This document shows, one piece after another, positions 8,250 through 15,850 of a DNA stretch of 23,454 nt; the stretch's first letter is position 1, and every line of letters starts with the position of its first letter. The stretch spans positions 1 through 23,454 of the forward strand of contig CAYTCD010000023.1 in NCBI GenBank assembly GCA_964436335.1, written 5' to 3'. The notes beneath the pieces are model-generated. The model saw nothing but the letters and a program-made list of their open reading frames with translations. It made no database searches and was not told where the DNA came from. Made by a program: the position numbers and the translations under genes. This stretch comes from Pullibacteroides sp964436335 (lineage in GTDB: Bacteria; Bacteroidota; Bacteroidia; Bacteroidales; P3).

Positions 8250-9287
8250 CTAACGGAGGATTTCCAGCGGAGAACCGTCGATAAGGCGGCCTTGGCCTAC
8301 AATCACCAGTTCGTCGCCTTCTTGTATATCGGGGCTGATGATTTCCAGTTGGTCATCAAAACGTTTACCGATGGTGAGGCTGATGCGCTTGGCCTTGCCG
8401 TTGCGGTTCACGAACGCATAGCGGTCGTTCGAACCCTGCATCTTGAGGATGGCGATGGCCGGAGCGACCACGGCTTCGGTCTGGCTTACGGCAAATTCAA
8501 GCGTGGCGAACATGCCCGGGCGCAATTCTTCCTTGGCGTTGGGAATCTGCACTTCCACCGAGAACGTGCGGGAGGCGGGGTCGATGGTGGGATAGACAAT
8601 CTTTACCTTGCCTTCGAACACGCGGTCGGGAAAGATGGAACACTTGAGCGTTACGTTCGAACCTTCTTTCACCAGCAGGAAGTATTGTTCGGAAAGGTTC
8701 ACGTAAGCCTTGAGCGGATTGATTTTTTCGAGGGCGATGATGGAGGGCTTGGAAGCGCCGCCGAAAGCGCCGCCGGTGTACATTTCTCCGTCTTCGAAGT
8801 ATTTGCCGGTAACAATGCCGTCGAAAGGCGCCACCATGCGCGTGTTTTCACGCAGGAACTCCAGGTTGGTCTTGGTCACCTCGTATTGGGTCACGGCCTG
8901 GTCGTACGCCTGTTGGCTGATACTGTTGGTCTTCTTGAGTTTTACGGCACGGTCGTATTCGGTCTTGATGTTCTCGAACTGGGCTTCGGTCTGGCGCAGC
9001 TGGGTCTTGTCCATTTCCACCAGTAGCTGACCTTTCTTGACCCGGTCGCCCACTTCCACGTAAATCTTCTGGATACGTCCTGCCGAGGCCGGGGCGTAGA
9101 ACACCTGTTCGTCGGCCTGCAGGTTGGCGGCATAGTCCAGCGTGCGGGCTATTTTGGTCTTTTCCAGTTTCTTCACTTTAACGGGAATGCGTGTTTCTTC
9201 TTGCTGTGCGGCTTGGTCGCTTTTCTTCGAGCCGCAGGAAGTCAGGATGGCCAGCGTGGCGATACCCAACAAAGTTTTCTTTATCAT
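8250..9287 (-). CDS. Efflux membrane fusion (periplasmic adaptor) lipoprotein
   Basis: Adaptor that links the inner-membrane RND pump to the TolC-like channel. The 345-residue protein begins MIKKTLLGIATLAILTSCGS, a lipoprotein signal with lipobox LTSC and acylated Cys18. Next come a lipoyl half-motif (FYAPASAGRIQKIYVEVGDR), a coiled-coil hairpin (QTEAQFENIKTEYDRAVKLK), the second lipoyl half (MVAPFDGIVTGKYFEDGEMY), a beta-barrel, and a membrane-proximal end (DELVIVGQGRLIDGSPLEIL). The stop is TAG (8250-8252). In the same frame the next stop is TGA at 8217-8219, which overlaps the pump start as ATGA. The gene lies 40 nt after the TolC-like gene. Confidence 0.92.
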   Translation of the reverse strand: MIKKTLLGIATLAILTSCGSKKSDQAAQQEETRIPVKVKKLEKTKIARTLDYAANLQADEQVFYAPASAGRIQKIYVEVGDRVKKGQLLVEMDKTQLRQTEAQFENIKTEYDRAVKLKKTNSISQQAYDQAVTQYEVTKTNLEFLRENTRMVAPFDGIVTGKYFEDGEMYTGGAFGGASKPSIIALEKINPLKAYVNLSEQYFLLVKEGSNVTLKCSIFPDRVFEGKVKIVYPTIDPASRTFSVEVQIPNAKEELRPGMFATLEFAVSQTEAVVAPAIAILKMQGSNDRYAFVNRNGKAKRISLTIGKRFDDQLEIISPDIQEGDELVIVGQGRLIDGSPLEILR

Positions 9288-9327
9288 GATGCTTTAAATT
9301 TTTCGGGTGAGTGAATAAAAGGTTTGA

Positions 9328-10662
9328 TTACGGAAGTTCGTTGTAGAGTTTGAGCAGTTCCGTCTGCGCCTGCAACAGGTCGAGGCAAGCGGAGGTGTAG
9401 TTGTTGGCCGCCCCCAGGTAGTTGTTGTTGGCTTGTGTCAGGTCCAGGCTCGAAATGGCGCCCACTTCGAACTTGGCTTGGTAGTGCCCCAGCACACTCT
9501 TGGCAACTTCCATGTTTTCTTTCTGCAATTTAAAGTTCTCGTTGGCGTTCTGGAGATTGTATTTGTATTGGGCTTCCTGCAAGTGCAACTGGTCTTCCAG
9601 CAGGCTTTTGTTGAGCCGTGTCTGTTGCAGGCTTATCTTGGCCTGGCTGATTTTCGAGGCGCGTTGCAAGCCGCCGAAGATGGGAACGTTGAGGCTTACG
9701 GTGGCCGTGTGCGGCATGTTCATGAAACCCCCTTTCATAATCTGGTATTGGTAGTTGTAACCTGCGCTGAGAGTGGGAACGCAAGCCATGTATGCGGAAG
9801 TGAGCGATTTCTTCTGCATCTTTTCCTGGGTCAGCGTGGCTTGGTAGCTGAGGTTTTCGTTTACGTCCAGATCCTTGAACGCCCATTCGGCAAACACTTC
9901 CACGTTGAGGAAACGTTCGAGGGGTTCAATAAGTGTCAAAGGCGTGCCGGCCTTGACCCCAAGCTGGATGCGGAGCAGGTTGTAGTTTACATCTACGGTG
10001 CGTTCCATGGCGAGCTTGGTGTTGTTCAACTGGCCCACGGTAATGCGGAGCTGATCCACATCGCTGATTTCCAAACTACCGGCATCGTACATGTTTTGCG
10101 TGTGCTGCAGAATTTCCTGCATGTTCTTGAGGTTGTCGTCCAAAATACGCAACAGGTGTTCGCAAACCAGAATGGTGTAGTACGAATTATATACCGTGCT
10201 TTTGATTTCCAAGGAACTGATATCGGTTTGCTGTTCGGCCAGCTTGCGGGCTATCTTGGAAGTCTGGATGCCTACGATCCACTGTCCGCTGAAGTTCCAC
10301 TGCACGGAGGCGACCAGGTTCAGGTTGTCGTCCATGGTGATGCTTCCGGGCATATTGCCCAACGACATCTTTTGGTTGAAATAAGTGGAATATCCCAGAT
10401 TCCCGTTGATCTGCGGGATGCCGGCGGAGGCGGCTTCCATCACCTTTTTCTTATATAACTCGATATCCAACTGGGAGGCTTGCAGGCTTTTGTTGTGTTC
10501 GAGCGCAAAATCAACGGCATCCTCCAAACTCAGATGCAGGGGAGCGTCGGTGGCTTCCTCCGGAACGGTTTGGTCGGAGCGCTGTTCCTGCGCACGCGAT
10601 AACGGCGATAACGACCACAAGCCAATCGTTATCAAACCGAGAATGATGTTTTTTCTTTTCAT
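9328..10662 (-). CDS. TolC-family outer membrane efflux channel
   Basis: Trimeric outer-membrane exit duct of the tripartite pump. The 444-residue protein opens with a Sec signal (MKRKNIILGLITIGLWSLSP, likely cleavage after SRA). It then shows two OEP repeats: LSLEDAVDFALEHNKSLQAS starts the first, and long coiled-coil helices follow. The end, SSLDLTQANNNYLGAANNYT with LLQAQTELLKLYNEL, is the typical OEP C-terminus. It begins 24 nt after the tetR stop and so belongs to the same transcript. Ends in TAA. Confidence 0.92.
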   Translation of the reverse strand: MKRKNIILGLITIGLWSLSPLSRAQEQRSDQTVPEEATDAPLHLSLEDAVDFALEHNKSLQASQLDIELYKKKVMEAASAGIPQINGNLGYSTYFNQKMSLGNMPGSITMDDNLNLVASVQWNFSGQWIVGIQTSKIARKLAEQQTDISSLEIKSTVYNSYYTILVCEHLLRILDDNLKNMQEILQHTQNMYDAGSLEISDVDQLRITVGQLNNTKLAMERTVDVNYNLLRIQLGVKAGTPLTLIEPLERFLNVEVFAEWAFKDLDVNENLSYQATLTQEKMQKKSLTSAYMACVPTLSAGYNYQYQIMKGGFMNMPHTATVSLNVPIFGGLQRASKISQAKISLQQTRLNKSLLEDQLHLQEAQYKYNLQNANENFKLQKENMEVAKSVLGHYQAKFEVGAISSLDLTQANNNYLGAANNYTSACLDLLQAQTELLKLYNELP

Positions 10663-10686
10663 CTTCTTTTTATTGGAAATTTCGGT

Positions 10687-11382
10687 TTATATTCTTTCTG
10701 TTTTCTTGCGTGAACCGGCATCCGCTCCCGATGCGGACGGTTCGGAGAAGTACGGATGCGATTTCTTGAACTTGTCGAGTTCTTCGATGCCTTTTGGGGT
10801 CGCCACGCTACGGATTACGTTTTCCGTAACGGTATAAACGATATCCTTGAGCGGAAACTTGAGTTCCTCCCGCTTTTCCGGGTCGCGGAGCAGGCAGAAC
10901 TGTTCGCAGAGAAGCCAAATCTGCATTTCCGGATCGATGTCCTTGCGGAAGATGCCTTCGGTCTGGCCTTTTTGAATCACCATCGAGTAGAACTTTTGGA
11001 TAAAGCTTTCAAAGTGCCTGGCCACCTTGTCGAACACGACCGGATGATATTTCTTGAGGTCGAACATATTGGCCGGCAACAGACCCTGTTGCACTTGCAA
11101 AAAGTGTGCCACTGTGCCGAAAAGAATCTGGATGGCGGATACGGGCTGTATTTTCTTCTTGATGGCCTCGAAGTCGAAATCCTGATGCCGCATCATGAAT
11201 ACCGCCTCCACCAACTGCTCTTTGTTTTCAAAGTATTGGTAAAGCGTTTTTTTGGAAATGTTCAGATGCCGGCAGATGTCGTCCATCGAGGTGCTGCGCA
11301 ATCCGTATTTGAGGAACAGATCCGAGATCTGCTCAAGCATCTGCGGGTTAGGGGCAAGTGAATCTTTTCTTTCGGTACTCAT
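10687..11382 (-). CDS. TetR/AcrR-family transcriptional regulator of the efflux operon
   Basis: A 231-residue repressor-type regulator. The N-terminal helix-turn-helix spans roughly residues 33-53 (MDDICRHLNISKKTLYQYFE), preceded by the helix EQISDLFLKYGLRSTS; the rest is an all-helical ligand domain. It is the first gene of the tetR-tolC-adaptor-pump operon, so it most likely represses its own operon and is released by a pump substrate. An inverted repeat between its promoter and start codon is a good operator candidate. The ligand cannot be inferred. Ends in TAA. Confidence 0.9.
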   Translation of the reverse strand: MSTERKDSLAPNPQMLEQISDLFLKYGLRSTSMDDICRHLNISKKTLYQYFENKEQLVEAVFMMRHQDFDFEAIKKKIQPVSAIQILFGTVAHFLQVQQGLLPANMFDLKKYHPVVFDKVARHFESFIQKFYSMVIQKGQTEGIFRKDIDPEMQIWLLCEQFCLLRDPEKREELKFPLKDIVYTVTENVIRSVATPKGIEELDKFKKSHPYFSEPSASGADAGSRKKTERI

Positions 11383-11389
11383 GACACAA

Positions 11390-11417
11390 GGAAACGTTTT
11401 TTTTTGAAATCGTTTCC
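11390..11417 (-). promoter_or_regulatory. Candidate TetR operator (inverted repeat)
   Basis: GGAAACG (11390-11396) and CGTTTCC (11411-11417) form 7-bp arms with a 14-nt spacer, so the arms are centred 21 bp apart, two helical turns. The site lies between the predicted -7 box and the tetR start, where a bound repressor would block transcription initiation or clearance. Confidence 0.6.
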
Positions 11418-11422
11418 GCGTA

Positions 11423-11452
11423 CAAAGGTAGGGTTTTCTTTTAAAACTGCAA
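11423..11452 (-). promoter_or_regulatory. Promoter of the tetR-efflux operon
   Basis: On the minus strand TACCTTTG (11430-11423) matches the Bacteroidota -7 box TAnnTTTG, and TTG (11452-11450) lies 19 nt upstream as the -33 element. The predicted start is near 11418, about 36 nt before the tetR ATG. Confidence 0.75.
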
Positions 11453-11461
11453 GTTTTTGAT

Positions 11462-11493
11462 GTTACTTTTTGGGTCTTGCCTCAAAAAGTAAC
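11462..11493. terminator. 11-bp hairpin downstream of rsmD
   Basis: GTTACTTTTTG (11462-11472) pairs exactly with CAAAAAGTAAC (11483-11493) around a 10-nt loop. It lies between rsmD and tetR on the minus strand, so it may end the rsmD transcript or be part of the adjoining repeat element. The stem is A/T-rich and has no long T-tract, so terminator function is uncertain. Confidence 0.45.
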
Positions 11494-11499
11494 CCCAAA

Positions 11500-11613
11500 A
11501 GGCGCGCCCTGCGCTGCGGTCGGTGTCTCCGGCGGTGGTTAGGTTAAGTGCGGGTGCGCTTCGTTGCCGCACGAGACCGAGGCGGCCAAACCTTCCAACG
11601 CAGCAGATCGCCG
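11500..11613. repeat. Second copy of an intergenic repeat element, abutting the rsmD 3' end
   Basis: The block GACCGA-N15-CAACGCAGCAGATCGCC (11575-11612) matches 4651-4688 with the same 15-nt spacing and orientation; the 17-nt end differs at two positions. As in the first copy, a hairpin (GTGCGG with CCGCAC, about 11549-11572) lies just before GACCGA, and the block ends a few bases from the stop codon of a minus-strand gene. The rest of 11383-11614 holds only the tetR promoter, operator and the 11462 hairpin; no gene is seen. Confidence 0.65.
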
Positions 11614-11614
11614 T

Positions 11615-12154
11615 TCAAAACACTTTTTTAAAGAAGCTGAAATGTACCTTCCCGTACCGCCGTTCCTCTATGCAACGTGGGTCTTGATCAAAGTGGTATT
11701 TGTCGGAGTGTTCCAGAATAAAGATGCCGTCTTTTTCCAGGCAGTCTGCGCTCAGGACCAAATCGGGAATCCCGGCGATGTTCGGCAACTGGTAGGGTGG
11801 GTCGGCAAAAACCAGATTGTATTGGAACCGGGCGCGTTTTAGGTATTCGAAAGCGTCTTGGCGGAACACCTGCAGGTTGTCCATCTCGAATTTCTGCGCC
11901 ATGCTCTGGATGAATTTGGTGCAGCCTGCAAACGAATCCACGGCGTGCACTTGGCTCGCTCCCCGCGATACGAATTCCAGCGAGATGCTTCCGATACCCG
12001 CAAAGAGGTCCAGCACGTTCAGGTCTTCCCAGTCCAAGTGGTTTCCCAGAATATTGAATAGGCTTTCTTTGGCCGCGTCGGTGGTGGGACGCACGGGCAG
12101 GTTATCGGGTGCCTGAAAACGGCGTCCTTTGAATTCTCCGCTGATGATACGCAT
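11615..12154 (-). CDS. rsmD: 16S rRNA (guanine(966)-N(2))-methyltransferase
   Basis: Methylates G966 of 16S rRNA during 30S assembly, using SAM. The 179-residue protein matches the family's usual length. It starts MRIISGEFKGRRFQAP with VRPTTDAAKESLFNIL, then motif I DLFAGIGSISLE (49-60), and the N-methyltransferase motif FADPPYQLP with DPPY at 118-121. The start lies 2 nt after the TAA of the DUF3822 gene, so the pair is cotranscribed. Ends in TGA. Confidence 0.93.
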   Translation of the reverse strand: MRIISGEFKGRRFQAPDNLPVRPTTDAAKESLFNILGNHLDWEDLNVLDLFAGIGSISLEFVSRGASQVHAVDSFAGCTKFIQSMAQKFEMDNLQVFRQDAFEYLKRARFQYNLVFADPPYQLPNIAGIPDLVLSADCLEKDGIFILEHSDKYHFDQDPRCIEERRYGKVHFSFFKKVF

Positions 12155-12156
12155 GG

Positions 12157-13008
12157 TTAGAGACAGATAAAATAACGGTCGTAGGGCATCTCCCGCGGAA
12201 AACGAATCTGATTGGGCGCGGGGAGATAAGTTACCGCATACACATGGTCTTCTATCTTGTGCAGCAGGTCTTGTTCGGAAGCCAGTCCGCAGAGAAAGAG
12301 TGCAGCCGCCCCTAAGTCGATTTTGAGCGTATTGAGCGCGTAGAGGAAATAATAGAGCAGGTTGTCAAAATCGGGGCAGGGAAATGTATTGATGAACAGC
12401 AATCCCTCGTCGCCTTTTACGCAAAGGTCGAACTCGCTTTTGCGCAGGTTCAGCAAGATATGGTGCGAGAACCGGCGGTAAGTCTGTCCCAGACGGAACA
12501 GTTCCCGTAACAGACAGGCATAAACGCTAAGAAAGCCCACCTGTTCGTCTTGAACAAAAAGTTGCTGCGAGGTTTTCAGATAATTGTTATTGAAAGCCGT
12601 GAGTATAACGCTCTTGGTGTTCGGTTCCAGTTCCTTGGTGATACACTCTTTGCCGTTGAGGTGGAAAAGGCTGTCGAGATAGTCTTTTCCATGTTCGGCT
12701 TCGTAGAGTTTTTCAGGGATCAGCGTGGATTTGAAATCGGGTACGCTGAAGATCCGTTTGCCGTAATGAAAGGTGGGATCCAACAACTGTTCGGAAAGCG
12801 TCAATTCCCGGATACATTCTGAAAAGGTTTTTCCGGAAGAGGAAAAATCGTAGGAGGCCAAAGCCAAGGGAATACGGTCTTCGCATCCCGAAATGCCTAA
12901 ATCAAGGCGGTATTGTTGCAGGCAGACGCAGATTCTGAGTTCAGAATCGTTGTAATTGGCAATATTGGGATTGATATTGCGCTCGATGCATTTTATTTCG
13001 TTGTTCAT
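12157..13008 (-). CDS. DUF3822 family protein
   Basis: A 283-residue protein of unknown function. The layout (ELRICVCLQQYRLDLGISGC near the N-terminus, then LLRELFRLGQTYRRFSHHIL and LLFINTFPCPDFDNLLYYFL) and the place directly before rsmD match the DUF3822 proteins of Bacteroidota. These look like ASKHA/actin-like folds and often sit beside rsmD. No signal peptide or membrane helix is seen, so it is probably cytoplasmic. A terminator for the upstream gene lies between 13024 and 13060, and no clear promoter for this pair was found. Ends in TAA. The function is unknown; a link to ribosome maturation would rest on gene order alone. Confidence 0.75.
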   Translation of the reverse strand: MNNEIKCIERNINPNIANYNDSELRICVCLQQYRLDLGISGCEDRIPLALASYDFSSSGKTFSECIRELTLSEQLLDPTFHYGKRIFSVPDFKSTLIPEKLYEAEHGKDYLDSLFHLNGKECITKELEPNTKSVILTAFNNNYLKTSQQLFVQDEQVGFLSVYACLLRELFRLGQTYRRFSHHILLNLRKSEFDLCVKGDEGLLFINTFPCPDFDNLLYYFLYALNTLKIDLGAAALFLCGLASEQDLLHKIEDHVYAVTYLPAPNQIRFPREMPYDRYFICL

Positions 13009-13023
13009 GCTTTCGGATTTGCC

Positions 13024-13060
13024 AAAACACCCCGTTCACGGTTTGCGGACGGGGTGTTTT
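13024..13060 (-). terminator. Intrinsic terminator after the 13084-13722 gene
   Basis: Perfect 12-bp arms AAAACACCCCGT (13024-13035) and ACGGGGTGTTTT (13049-13060) around a 13-nt loop, 23 nt past the stop of the minus-strand gene. The symmetrical A/T ends would let it work in both directions. Confidence 0.85.
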
Positions 13061-13083
13061 AAACGCGTGGGGAAAAGATTCTC

Positions 13084-13722
13084 TTATTCCCAGTTGCCTT
13101 CTGTAATGGGCTCTGTCATGCTGCCCATCATGATGCCCGGATAGCGGTTGTAGGTTTTAGCCTGCGCGATTTCGTTCACTATCAATTGTTCATCCATGCC
13201 TTCGAGTAAGTCTTCAAATGGAACTTTGGCTTCGAAAACGGGAACGCGGTAGCCGCTACGCGAGATAAAACCGGCTTCGAGCGAAATCTTCTTGCCCGAT
13301 TCGTTGAACGGAATCAGCATCAGGTGAGAAAGGAAAGATTCCTTTTGTTCCACTTTGTCGGGAAACAATACGGCAAAGGCGTTTTCTGTAAAGGTCTCGC
13401 GCGAAACGATACCCTTGGCCACGGCTTCTTCTTCGGTGAGTGAATCGGGTACGGTCCCCACCATCTTTACATAAGGAACCATGCCTTCGCGCAAGAAAAG
13501 AATCAGGCTGTCGCCTGTGGGAATGTAGCAACCGAAAGCTTTCTTATATTCTTGCTGCACCTTGCGGATATCTTTCATCCGCTGCACCAGAACTTCTGTT
13601 CTTTCTGCCTTTTCCCGTTGAAAGCGTACGGGCTGCATGATGCTTCGGTAAATCAAGAATGCCAATACGATGGCAACGGCAATCAAAGCCGCTTGTATGC
13701 CGATTCTTACGCGATTGTTCAT
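13084..13722 (-). CDS. Conserved Bacteroidales membrane-anchored hypothetical protein
   Basis: A 212-residue protein with one N-terminal membrane helix (about residues 9-26, IQAALIAVAIVLAFLIY). A coiled-coil-like stretch follows (RTEVLVQRMKDIRKVQQEYK), then a soluble, probably periplasmic, domain ending TYNRYPGIMMGSMTEPITEG and NWE. I recall uncharacterised Bacteroides proteins with the same IQRLKDIR-like segment and a GNWE end, so the family is conserved though unnamed. The start at 13722 is preferred over the ATG 54 nt upstream because AGGAGAAAC precedes it, a rare good Shine-Dalgarno here. Its own promoter and terminator flank it, so it is monocistronic. Ends in TAA. Confidence 0.8.
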   Translation of the reverse strand: MNNRVRIGIQAALIAVAIVLAFLIYRSIMQPVRFQREKAERTEVLVQRMKDIRKVQQEYKKAFGCYIPTGDSLILFLREGMVPYVKMVGTVPDSLTEEEAVAKGIVSRETFTENAFAVLFPDKVEQKESFLSHLMLIPFNESGKKISLEAGFISRSGYRVPVFEAKVPFEDLLEGMDEQLIVNEIAQAKTYNRYPGIMMGSMTEPITEGNWE

Positions 13723-13746
13723 GTTTCTCCTATTTTTTAGCGACCG

Positions 13747-13777
13747 CAAATGTAAAGAATTTTTTGTTGAGGACAAA
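13747..13777 (-). promoter_or_regulatory. Promoter of the membrane-anchored hypothetical gene
   Basis: On the minus strand TTTG (13777-13774), a 19-nt spacer and TACATTTG (13754-13747) match both Bacteroidota promoter elements exactly. The start codon lies 24 nt downstream of the -7 box. Confidence 0.8.
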
Positions 13778-13816
13778 AGGCTGTCTTTCCGTCCCCCTTG
13801 TGTGAAGGAAATTCGT

Positions 13817-13850
13817 TACATTTGCCTTTTGGTGCCGTTTGGAAAAACGG
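13817..13850 (+). promoter_or_regulatory. -7 box and leader hairpin of the arginine deiminase operon
   Basis: TACATTTG at 13817-13824 is a full match to the -7 consensus; a correctly spaced -33 TTTG is not seen. Just inside the predicted transcript CCGTTT (13835-13840), GGAA and AAACGG (13845-13850) form a 6-bp stem with a tetraloop, about 30 nt before the ATG. It may only protect the 5' end of the mRNA. Confidence 0.6.
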
Positions 13851-13881
13851 TGTTTTGATACAGAAAAAATAAGCAGCATAT

Positions 13882-15099
13882 ATGGACCTCCAAGTAAACC
13901 TTAATTCCGAAGTGGGATGCCTCCGGGCGGTGGTTTTGCACCGACCAGGCCCTGAGTTGGAACAAATGACGCCCGCTACGATTCACCGCGCGCTGTATAG
14001 CGACCTGTTGAGTACCGAACCCGCCCAAAAGGAATACCGGCAGTTGGAAGCCGTTTTGGAACAAGTTTGCAAGCCGTTCTACATCGACGACCTTCTCGCT
14101 GAGACGTTGCAGACGCAATCTCAGGCCCGGCGGTTTGTGTTGGAACAGGTTGCGGAGAGCGCACAAACGGCAGGGTTGCCTATCGGGTTGGCTGAAATGA
14201 ATGCGGAAGAATTATCCCGAGCGTTGATTGCCGGTGTGCGCGGCACCGAATTCAATCCGCTGTACAATCTTTATTTTACGCGCGATATCGGCGTATGTTT
14301 CAATCAGCGTAGCATGCCCGCCCATATGGCCACACAAGTGCGTTCGCGCGAGATTCTGATAACCGAAACCGTTTACCGTTTCCATCCGCTTTTTGCCCGC
14401 AACGCCTCCCACGTCAACCCATGGGGGCAGGTGTCCGCCGATACCCGTTTGGAAGGCGGCGATTTTCAGGTGGCCGCTCCCAATGTGTTTGTGATAGGGC
14501 AGGGGGCGCGTTCCAACAGCAACGGTGTAAAGGCCTTTATCTCCACCAAGATCAAGGAATCGGAACCGTTTTACGTAATCACGCAGGAATTGCCGTTGGA
14601 ACCCGAATCCTTTATTCATCTCGATATGGTGTTCACCTTTTTGAGCCGCACCCATTGCATGGCCTATAAACCATTGGTAATGGACAAGCATCGCTATGCC
14701 ACAAAATTGCTCAAGGTAGAAAACGGACGTGTGAGCGAAACGCCTTTCGACACGGTTTTCGATGCCCTGCATAGCCTCGGTTACGATTACACTCCCATAT
14801 TCTGTGCGGGCGGCGATGAACTTTACGCGGACCGTGACCAGTGGCACAGCGGCGCCAATTTCTTTGCTTTCGCACCGGGAAAGATAATGGGCTATGGCCG
14901 CAATATCCATACGATAGATGCTTTGAACAAGGCCGGTTTTGAAGTGGTGCGGGCCTGGGATGTGGCGGAAGGTAAAGTCAGGGTGGAAACCGAAGACGAA
15001 AACCGGCCCACGGTCTATACGATAGAAAGTTCGGAATTAGTGCGCGGAGGCGGTGGCTGCCGTTGCATGACCATGCCTGTCTGCCGCGAAGACTTGTAG
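13882..15099 (+). CDS. arcA: Arginine deiminase
   Basis: Hydrolyses arginine to citrulline and ammonia. The 405-residue protein has the guanidino-modifying fold landmarks: LRAVVLHRPGPELEQMTP at the N-terminus, FTRD (132-135), EGGD (191-194), His246 in IHLDMVF, and the catalytic Cys395 in CRCMTMPVCRED. The usual residue two before the catalytic Cys is Pro (PRCM); here it is Cys393, and a third Cys (401) lies close by. No ornithine transcarbamylase or carbamate kinase is next to it, so the fate of citrulline is not shown. The end at RED-Leu matches the family, and the stop is TAG (15097-15099) with TAATAA 24 nt later in frame. It is first in a run with purQ, rnhB, hisS and hutH. Confidence 0.88.
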   Translation: MDLQVNLNSEVGCLRAVVLHRPGPELEQMTPATIHRALYSDLLSTEPAQKEYRQLEAVLEQVCKPFYIDDLLAETLQTQSQARRFVLEQVAESAQTAGLPIGLAEMNAEELSRALIAGVRGTEFNPLYNLYFTRDIGVCFNQRSMPAHMATQVRSREILITETVYRFHPLFARNASHVNPWGQVSADTRLEGGDFQVAAPNVFVIGQGARSNSNGVKAFISTKIKESEPFYVITQELPLEPESFIHLDMVFTFLSRTHCMAYKPLVMDKHRYATKLLKVENGRVSETPFDTVFDALHSLGYDYTPIFCAGGDELYADRDQWHSGANFFAFAPGKIMGYGRNIHTIDALNKAGFEVVRAWDVAEGKVRVETEDENRPTVYTIESSELVRGGGGCRCMTMPVCREDL

Positions 15100-15139
15100 C
15101 CGGAGTTAGAAATAAGCAAATAATAAAACCTATATACCT

Positions 15140-15838
15140 ATGAAATTCGGGGTGGTTACCTTTCCGGGTTCGAATTGCGACCATGACATACACTATGTGC
15201 TCAAGCACGTATTAAATCAGGAATCAGTGCAACTCTGGCACAAGGACACCGATTTGCAGAACTGTGATGCCGTGGTGCTGCCGGGCGGTTTCTCCTACGG
15301 AGATTACCTGCGTTCGGGGGCTATCGCGCGTTTTTCGCCCATTATGGAAAAGGTGATTGCCTTTGCCGACAAAGGCGGCTATGTGCTGGGCATCTGCAAC
15401 GGTTTTCAGATACTCTGCGAATCGCATCTGTTGCCGGGGGCACTGTTGCACAACGACGTGCAGAAGTTCATCTGCAAGAACGTATATCTGCAGGTGCAGA
15501 CCGATAAAACGGCCTTTACCGCCAAGTGCGCGCCCAAGCAAGTGCTTAAAGTACCCGTGGCGCATGGCGAGGGCCGCTACTTTGCCGATGAATCCACGCT
15601 CAAGGAACTCAACCGTCAGGACCGCGTGTTGTTCCGTTATTGCGATGAAAGCGGCAAGGTGGATGCCGCTTCCAATCCCAACGGTTCGCTGGAGAATATC
15701 GCCGGCATCTGCAACGAAAAGCGCAATGTGTTCGGCCTGATGCCGCACCCGGAGCGCTGTGCGGAAGAGGTGCTGGGCAATACCGATGGCCGGATATTGT
15801 TTGAGAGTCTGATTGAAAGCTGGCTCAAGAACCGATAA
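15140..15838 (+). CDS. purQ: Phosphoribosylformylglycinamidine synthase glutaminase subunit
   Basis: Class I glutamine amidotransferase that supplies ammonia for the fourth step of purine synthesis, working with PurL and PurS. At 232 residues it is a stand-alone PurQ. VVTFPGSNCD opens the protein and LPGGFSYGDYLRSGAIARFS carries the oxyanion loop. Cys86 in GICNGFQIL is the nucleophile, and His203 with Glu205 in MPHPERC complete the triad. It begins 40 nt after the deiminase gene and ends in TAA, 12 nt before rnhB. Many Bacteroidota carry the glutaminase inside one long PurL, so this implies a separate short PurL and PurS elsewhere. Confidence 0.93.
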   Translation: MKFGVVTFPGSNCDHDIHYVLKHVLNQESVQLWHKDTDLQNCDAVVLPGGFSYGDYLRSGAIARFSPIMEKVIAFADKGGYVLGICNGFQILCESHLLPGALLHNDVQKFICKNVYLQVQTDKTAFTAKCAPKQVLKVPVAHGEGRYFADESTLKELNRQDRVLFRYCDESGKVDAASNPNGSLENIAGICNEKRNVFGLMPHPERCAEEVLGNTDGRILFESLIESWLKNR

Positions 15839-15850
15839 AAAGGAAACGGG

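Noticed and set aside
6643..8253. Long open frame on the plus strand opposite the RND pump, and a similar one at 5065-6543
   Set aside because: Both are antisense shadows of a well-supported gene, His/Gly/Asp-rich without recognisable motifs, caused by codon bias of the real frame.
11462..11493. CRISPR-like or integron-like palindromic site
   Set aside because: Only a single hairpin with no repeated spacing or adjoining recombinase gene; best seen as terminator or part of the intergenic repeat.
13630..13722. Type IV prepilin-like N-terminus in the 212-residue hypothetical
   Set aside because: It has an N-terminal hydrophobic helix but lacks the Gly-Phe/Glu prepilin cleavage signature; a plain membrane anchor is simpler.
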